From Absidia repens (lineage: Eukaryota > Mucoromycota > Mucoromycetes > Mucorales > Cunninghamellaceae), in contig MCGE01000045.1 of assembly GCA_002105175.1 (NCBI GenBank), positions 186,001 to 250,000 on the forward strand: a DNA stretch of 64,000 nucleotides, in the 5' to 3' direction. The position numbers and the translations under genes were made by a program. This document shows positions 56,323 to 64,000 of the stretch, piece by piece. Under the pieces are notes generated by a model that saw only the letters and a list, made by a program, of their open reading frames with translations, ran no database searches and was not told the DNA's origin. Position 1 is the first letter of the stretch. The number at the start of each line of letters is the position of its first letter.

Positions 56323-56781
56323 TCAAATTTGGTCACCCAAACGTACTACAAACCAGAAAAAAAAAAGTCAGTTTATACATACCATATTCAATTTTATTTC
56401 CATGACTCTACTGTAGTTTTTCTCTCACTTACACCAAAAGTTGGTAATAACAGCAGCCAACATAAAGATACACAAGACAGTAGGACCCACTCTGTCATCA
56501 TAAGGAGCAGCTTCACGATTGCGAATCTTAGTGGCTCGCCAGTGGAAGGTATAAAGTGCATACAACATAACGCCCATGGCAATGATCGTGAACAGAACAG
56601 CAGATAAACGGCCAATACGATCACCAAAGTTCAATAACCCCATAGCTAATCCGCCCAAGACAACAGTGAAGTTCAACCATGACAAGAATGTACGCTCATT
56701 AGCAAAGAACACTTTGGGTTCAACACGGACAGGTAAAGCAATACGTTTGCCAGCATTGGCTTCTAAAGGGTTACTTGACAT
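56323..56781 (-). CDS. VTC1: vacuolar transporter chaperone subunit 1 (Vtc1)
   Basis: Exon 56433-56781 and a tiny terminal exon 56323-56345, 123 aa. [20 protein letters not shown] is followed by [20 protein letters not shown], the Vtc1 hallmark, and three membrane helices ([53 protein letters not shown]). The open frame alone would end FWCK, but a GTAAGT donor lies exactly there, and splicing to 56345 gives NFWLRLGDQI, closer to fungal Vtc1 ends. Vtc1 is the membrane subunit of the polyphosphate polymerase/translocase of the vacuole. The frame stays open upstream of the chosen ATG, but the protein similarity does not. Confidence 0.9.
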
Positions 56782-58871
56782 GACGATAGAGTGAGGTGCG
56801 ATAAAGAGAGAAAGGGAAGAAATAAGAAAAAAGAAAAAGACCCAAAGAAAGAAGAAAAAAAAAAAAAGAAGAATCAATCTAAAGGGCGATGAGCGTGCTT
56901 GCTTCATGACACATGATTCGACCGGACATCGAAATATAATTGATGTCTGGGACAAAAAAAAAACCCCTCTTTCTGTTGTAACCGATTTTTTTTTGTTGCC
57001 ATTGCATAAAAAACATTTGCCCTGCCTGACATGGATCAAAAAGATCAATTATGCCCAAGTGCTTTATTCTTATGATGGTAAACTAAAAAGGGGTAAGCAA
57101 ATTCTCGGTGAGCGACAAAAGCTAATTCTAAAGTGAAGGACATGTTTTGGCTATTCCGAAGAGCTCGGAGACGTGAAGTGCGAAAGTATCGTGACAATTG
57201 CACCACGAGAAAAGAATCACTGTACTGACGACGTTGAATGGTAGCAGTTGTTTTTTTAAAAAAAAGAAGGTGTTCCTTTTTTGTAATGGCCCAGAAAAAA
57301 AATAGTCGCAAAGCAAAACCTCCTGATGACCATTTTTCAAATCCCGCCCACGTGAAGTATTTATTTTCTCCCTTTTTTTTCGCTCTCGCTCTCTTTCTTT
57401 CATTTTCTCTTTTCCCTTTTTTTTTCCGTCACCGTTCAATTTTTTTTTTTGAGGTCATATTGGACTTGGAATAATGTTAGGACTAGTTTAGAAGGGGTTT
57501 TCGGCTCAGGGATTACAACATGCATGGCGAAACCCTTTCATTTTGGATCTAGATCTACAGCCACCATCATCGGCTTTTTATAGTCTTCATTAGCTTAGTT
57601 TAGCATTAGTTTGTCCATATTTTGTATCTATGCCTGAATAAAACATGTCTCTCTCTTTTTTTTTTTATTTACTTGCTTCAATGAAAAATGTTCCATTAGT
57701 CTCTGTCTCATGTCATATGTAATAGATCCATTTATTTTTTTACCACCATCCCTACTTTTGATTCGTGTTGATATTTGTTATTGTGCTTCAATAACACACG
57801 CCTCTTTGGTATTTTTCATGTATTGAAAAGAGTGTTAGTTTCCATTTTACAAATTATCTCTTTAAATTAGTGCTCCCCATTCTTCAAATCTCTCATTAGT
57901 CTCTGCATCATGTTTTTTCCTCTGACAGATTCCTTCCATTAAACCTCTTGTTACAATGAACCAACTCCCTACCTCACCTATCCGTTCGTTTTTTAATATC
58001 TACCAATCTGTTTCAATTAAGTGTTTCCATTTTTTATTAACTATATATATATATAACCCATTGGGTACTGGACAGTGTTCGCTATTGTAGCTGTCTTTGT
58101 GAGCCGTCTCTACCAAAACACAATGATTTTTCTAGCGCATCCACAACGACTAGTACCTTGTTACTTTTTCGTTCGTCCTTTTTGAAGTCCCCTTCCACCT
58201 CCCATTGACTGGTTCGGATAGTATTATTAGATCATTTCACTATGAAAGATAATTGTATATCCCTGTTAGACCAACCATGTCAATGAATCTAGGTTCATGA
58301 TGTGCGTGTTAACCCACGACACTATAGAGAAAATTTGCACTCTTATTCTTTCTTGCTTATTTATGACCTCTTGCACCGTCAGAGATCTAGTGACGCATTG
58401 ACTAATTATTCAAGAACCACATGATATGAAACGTGGGTCATCATCATTGATATTAGTCAACGTACGACCGTACCGCCAAGCTAATGCTCTCCACTAGACC
58501 GGACATACTGTATATATTCGAAGTTTTTTTTTTTTTTTTTTTTTTTTTTGCTCTTCTTTATGCTATGTAATAATAATACAAAAACCCCAAACTGACGCCA
58601 ATTGCTTCCCTTAATATGTAAAGGCAATTATTTACCGTGGAGCAATAATAAGAATGAAGAGACAAAAACAGACATATCATTTGTAAAATTGAAGACAATA
58701 CAGTAGTAATACAATTTTTGATGAGGCAATGAAGAAATACATAGAATAAAATGATTTGATATATAATTTTATATTTTATTTGTAACCAAAAAAAAAAAAA
58801 AAAGTGGTGACATATGGGGGGTAAAAAAAAACACCAAAACAAACTAACTAACTAATCAACTAAAACCAAAT
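56782..58871. other. 2.1-kb region without a supported gene
   Basis: VTC1 upstream sequence, then an R1 repeat copy (57335-57660), then AT-rich sequence with a T run of about 25 at 58525-58549. The 3' flank of PEX19 is at the right. No coding sequence recognised. Confidence 0.5.
57335..57660 (+). repeat. dispersed repeat R1, complete copy in plus orientation
   Basis: Starts TTCAAATCCCGCCCACGTG (57336-57354), continues with a C/T-rich tract, then TTGGACTTGGAATAATG, AGAAGGGGTTTTCGGCTCAG, hallmark GCATGGCGAAACCC (about 57521), CTTTCATTTTGGATCTAG and the TGAATAAAACATGTCTC tail. It gives the order of parts for the family. Confidence 0.7.
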
Positions 58872-60130
58872 CTACATGATGGAGCAATTTTCCAAATCCT
58901 TCATATCAGGCATCCCTTGAGGATTGTCGAAATTCATTCCGGGGGCCATGTCTTCCAGTAAAGCAGCAGGAGGTTGACCCAGGTCTTGCATTTGCGTCAT
59001 CATCTCCATGATCTTCTTTGCTTGTTCTTCATTGTTTTCATCAAATCCTGGTGCTTCATATTCAGCCACAATCTTTTGACACATGACAAATTGCTGTTCA
59101 TATTTGGCGTATTGTTCCTTTTCCGTCTTTTCCTTGTTTTCCTTCAACCAGGATGGGTACTATATATCACCATGAAAATGGAGTATTAAAACACACACAC
59201 ATACACAGTGAATCTCGTCGTCTTCTCTTTTTTTTTTTCCCGTTTTTCTGATCAATTTACCTTGCCAACCATATCCTTCATAGGCTCATATAACATTTCC
59301 TTGGACATCAATTGAGACATCATGCCTTCCAAAACATTTTCAAAATCACCACCCTCTGTCAATCCTTCCATTTGTTTCATCAGTTCCGCCATGAATGCAT
59401 CTTCACTTTCTTCATTAATAGATGACTATCATATATATATATATATAGGTATATGTTAAATCAGGTTCATCCGGTTCCATGCTTCTTTTGGAGGAATAAT
59501 AATAGATTCACTTACGTCCACCTGTTTGGAGCTATCCTTTAACTTGTTCATCGTTTGTGCAATGGTATCTTGGAAAGACGCACCTCCATTAGGAGTTTCA
59601 GCCGTAGGAACAGGTCCGCGTGTCGTCGACGTCGACGTGGCCGCTTCTTCGTTTGCTTGGGCCGCCATGGTGGTAGGATCAAACGATCCCCATACCTTTT
59701 CAAATGCAGCCTTCATTTCAGGATCCTGATCCATGTTGCCCATCAGCTCTTCCATCCCGGCCTGAAGTTGTTTGGCAAAAGCATCATTGTCCAGCATATC
59801 GTCCAGCGATCCTTCTTCCCCATCATGCCCAGATGTCTTTTCTTCTTCTTCTATGGATGTCGTCTTTTTCGTGGCGGTTGGTGTCTCCTTTTCTTTGGTT
59901 GATAACCCATTAAAATCGTCCAGGACATCTATGGTATGATAATGCAAAGTCGTGGTTAGACACAATCAAAGACATCGCCACATGCTGGGTTGCTGTTGTT
60001 TGCCTTTCATCTCTTTTTTTTTTTTTTTTCTTTTCTCTTTCTTTTTACCATCTAAAAGGTCATCCAAATCAGAGTCATCGTTTTGTGTTGAAGGCACAGA
60101 CTTTGTAGGTTCTTCTTGTTGTTTGGACAT
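58872..60130 (-). CDS. PEX19: peroxisomal membrane protein import receptor Pex19
   Basis: Exons 60049-60130, 59516-59928, 59261-59425 and 58872-59159, 315 aa. An acidic N-terminus with DLDDLLD and LDDMLDNDAFAKQLQ (Pex3-binding and amphipathic helices), then EDAFMAELMKQMEGL, EGMMSQLMSKEMLYEPMKDM and YPSWLKENKEK, the core that binds membrane-protein targeting signals, and a C-terminal CaaX box CSIM for farnesylation. Length and the YEPMKDM motif are typical. It carries newly made peroxisomal membrane proteins to Pex3. Divergent from RVB1. Confidence 0.96.
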
Positions 60131-60754
60131 TATATAAAAATACAAATAAATAAAAAAAAAAAAAGGCGATGAGTAAAAAAAAAGAAAAAAGCTAAAGGGA
60201 AATATGATTGTTTTTTAAATGACAGTTGGCGGCGTTTGAAAAATAACAATGTGTAAGGGGAATTCCACCACAATCACATGCAGGTATGGTCGAGGTTCAG
60301 CAACAAAACATAACCCTAAATAGGCGGCGACTCCTACCCCCCACTCCATGGGACTCCATTAGCTCCAGTTTGAGCATTTTCTTTTCTTTTATTATGCCAC
60401 ATAAAATAAAGGAATAGCGAGCAGGAGATGTCCAGCCTAGGTTGGTGATGGTCAAGTGAATTAGAGCGCAAAGCATTTGTTTGTGGTACGGACAACTCCC
60501 ACAAACCAGCTACCATAGTGACCTTTGGTTGACTATGCGATACTGTCAGAACGGATGGCATCTTTTTTTTTTTTATTACAGCCAAGCAAAAAAAAATTAA
60601 GCATTTTCATTATTTTTTTTTTTTTACCTCGACATTCATTTAAACGCCGCTGTCGGTGAGAGCTGTGACCGATAAATACATAAAAAAAAATTGTGCGCGC
60701 ATTCTTTTTTTTTTTTTTTTTTCATATCAAAAACGATCACCATTCTATCCCGTC
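60131..60754. promoter_or_regulatory. divergent promoter region PEX19 / RVB1
   Basis: 624 bp. GGCGGCGTTTGAAA at 60228-60241, about 100 bases before the PEX19 start, and AAACGCCGC (the same motif inverted) at 60642-60650, about 105 bases before RVB1. Each points the same way relative to its gene. T runs follow. Confidence 0.5.
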
Positions 60755-62658
<1,904 letters not shown>

Positions 62659-63471
62659 ATTTTAGATTAGGATAGATTGCCCCACCCCCACCATAATATA
62701 GTTTTATTTTTTTTACAACCATTCATCATTTTATATTTGTTTCGCCCTTCATGACCCTCTTCCCATCTTGCCCTTTCACCTGTATACGTTTTTATGCTTA
62801 TTATTGTCTCTCTCTTTTTATTTTTGTTTTATCAACTTGGAAAAAATAATAATAAACTATCTTGTATCAATTTCATCCATTCAATAATTTTTTTTGTAAG
62901 TATGATCGGATCTGAATGATATACTGTTGATTTATTTGAAAAATAGAAGATGTATGCAGCAACTACCTATCTATATGAAGATACTCTATACATAAAAAAA
63001 AAATCTATATGAAGATGACGTTTTGTATTTAGTACACCAAAGGATATTGAGCAACCCCATCCCCACCAAAAAAAAGCAACAACAAAAAAACACAAAAACC
63101 CCTTCAAGTATTTTGAAAAAGAGATGCTTCTGAAGGCGCTTTGTTCCGCTTTTTTTTTATTTATTTATTTCAAATTCATGCATTAAAAAAAAAGAGGAAA
63201 GAAATCGGGGGGGGGGGTAAAATGAAAATAAACTAGATAAGGGTAATGAAATGTTCTATGATCATAGTAGTACTAATAACGTGTAAATGGTAATATATAA
63301 TAGTAAAAATATAAAAAAGAAAAAAAAGAATAATGTGTGTGTATATATATATATAAAAGAGAAGGAAGGAGTGGATGATTTTTGCTAATTGGGAAATGAA
63401 AAGCTATCTGTAATGGCGATGGTGATGGAAGGGGGGGGGAAAGGAGAGTTGACAAGGCGAATAGGTATGGA
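62659..63471. other. intergenic region RVB1 / right-edge gene
   Basis: Convergent 3' flanks with AATAATAATAAA at about 62846, A/T runs, a G run at 63208-63217 and a GT/AT microsatellite at 63334-63353. No gene seen. Confidence 0.5.
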
Positions 63472-64000
63472 TCAACCAAACCATTTTTTGCCAAAGTTCA
63501 ATACCGCGCCCTGGATACCAGATGTTGATTTATCGGAAGAAGGCCGGTGATCATTATTGTTGTTGTTGTCATCATTATCATCATCGTCATCACCGTTGAT
63601 ATCCACTTGTTCGGTAAAATAAGCAAAGGGGTGTGCTTGTGGTCTCGATTGTCCCAGAGAAGAAGAATCCAAGCCTACTGGCATACGAAGATCAGATCCC
63701 AGGTAATTATTGGATGAGAAGCGTCGATTATGATAGTCGCTCGTAGTCGTAGCAGTTGTTGTTGTTGGTGGGTGTGATGTATTTTCATATTCAAGTAAAG
63801 CTTCGGAAGCAATCGAGTCCATATCCGAGGAAATAGATAATCTAAACAATAAAAGAGATGGTTTTAGTCAGTGCCAATGAACAATGTGAAATTTAGCCTT
63901 AAAAGTGAAGAAATAACGAGTTTTTTATTTTATAGTTACCTTTCCAAAGAGTTCTTTTTCCCGAGTGTTTTCAGTGTATGTAATGTGGCCGTGTCATCAT
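63472..64000 (-). CDS. C-terminal part of an unknown protein, runs off the right edge
   Basis: Last exon 63472-63841 and part of the previous one (63940-64000 and beyond), joined by a 98-bp GT-AG intron with frame kept. The visible sequence, about 143 residues, starts DDTATLHTLKTLGKKNSLER, then LSISSDMDSIASEALLEYEN, Thr- and Asp/Asn-rich linkers and a C-terminus AVLNFGKKWFG. The tail is mostly disordered; I do not recognise the family. Confidence 0.65.

Overview
The window is nuclear DNA of an early-diverging filamentous fungus, most likely a Mucoromycota/Mucorales species. The evidence is AT-rich DNA, many short (about 65-130 bp) GT-AG introns whose 3' ends carry pure T runs, a front-end (Delta6-type) fatty acid desaturase with the QIEHH box, and fungal forms of importin alpha, Vtc1, Pex19, Rvb1 and ATP synthase subunit K. 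I cannot name the species. Exon structures were built by hand from splice signals, reading-frame continuity and remembered family features; no alignment was run.

Left part (1-20 kb): one F-box/LRR-type gene (322-1443, minus) is followed by about 11 kb of repeats. These are dispersed repeat families, a large inverted repeat (arms about 6.44-7.9 kb and 10.74-11.88 kb), a 312-bp insertion with a 7-bp duplication, small tandem arrays and a 25-unit G-rich minisatellite (9274-9958). A Ty3/gypsy-like element (12638-17261, minus) sits inside a dispersed repeat copy with a 4-bp target duplication. Beyond it are a decayed CCHC-knuckle gene and further repeat copies.

Middle (20-35 kb): ATP synthase subunit K (minus) and importin alpha (plus) are divergent. 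Then come decayed sequence and a second, young Ty3/gypsy element (26709-34313, plus) with 717/719-bp LTRs. It has gag-pro-RT-RNase H, a separate integrase cistron and an unrecognised third ORF with its own TATA box copied from the LTR. A tRNA-Thr(AGU) and the translation factor eEF1B-alpha follow.

Right part (35-64 kb) is gene-rich: a Zn2Cys6 regulator with a one-base frame break, kynureninase, an E2 ubiquitin-conjugating pseudogene, a monocarboxylate-type MFS transporter, a Rab11-type GTPase, a Delta6-type desaturase, Rqc1/TCF25, a CHY/RING E3 ligase, Vtc1, Pex19, Rvb1 and a partial gene at the right edge. These are ordinary, separately transcribed genes. A short motif, GCGGCGTTT, recurs upstream of four of them.

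The most interesting material is the second retroelement (third ORF, internal promoter, junction motifs, frame breaks only by single-base loss) and the first element's unusual termini and insertion site.
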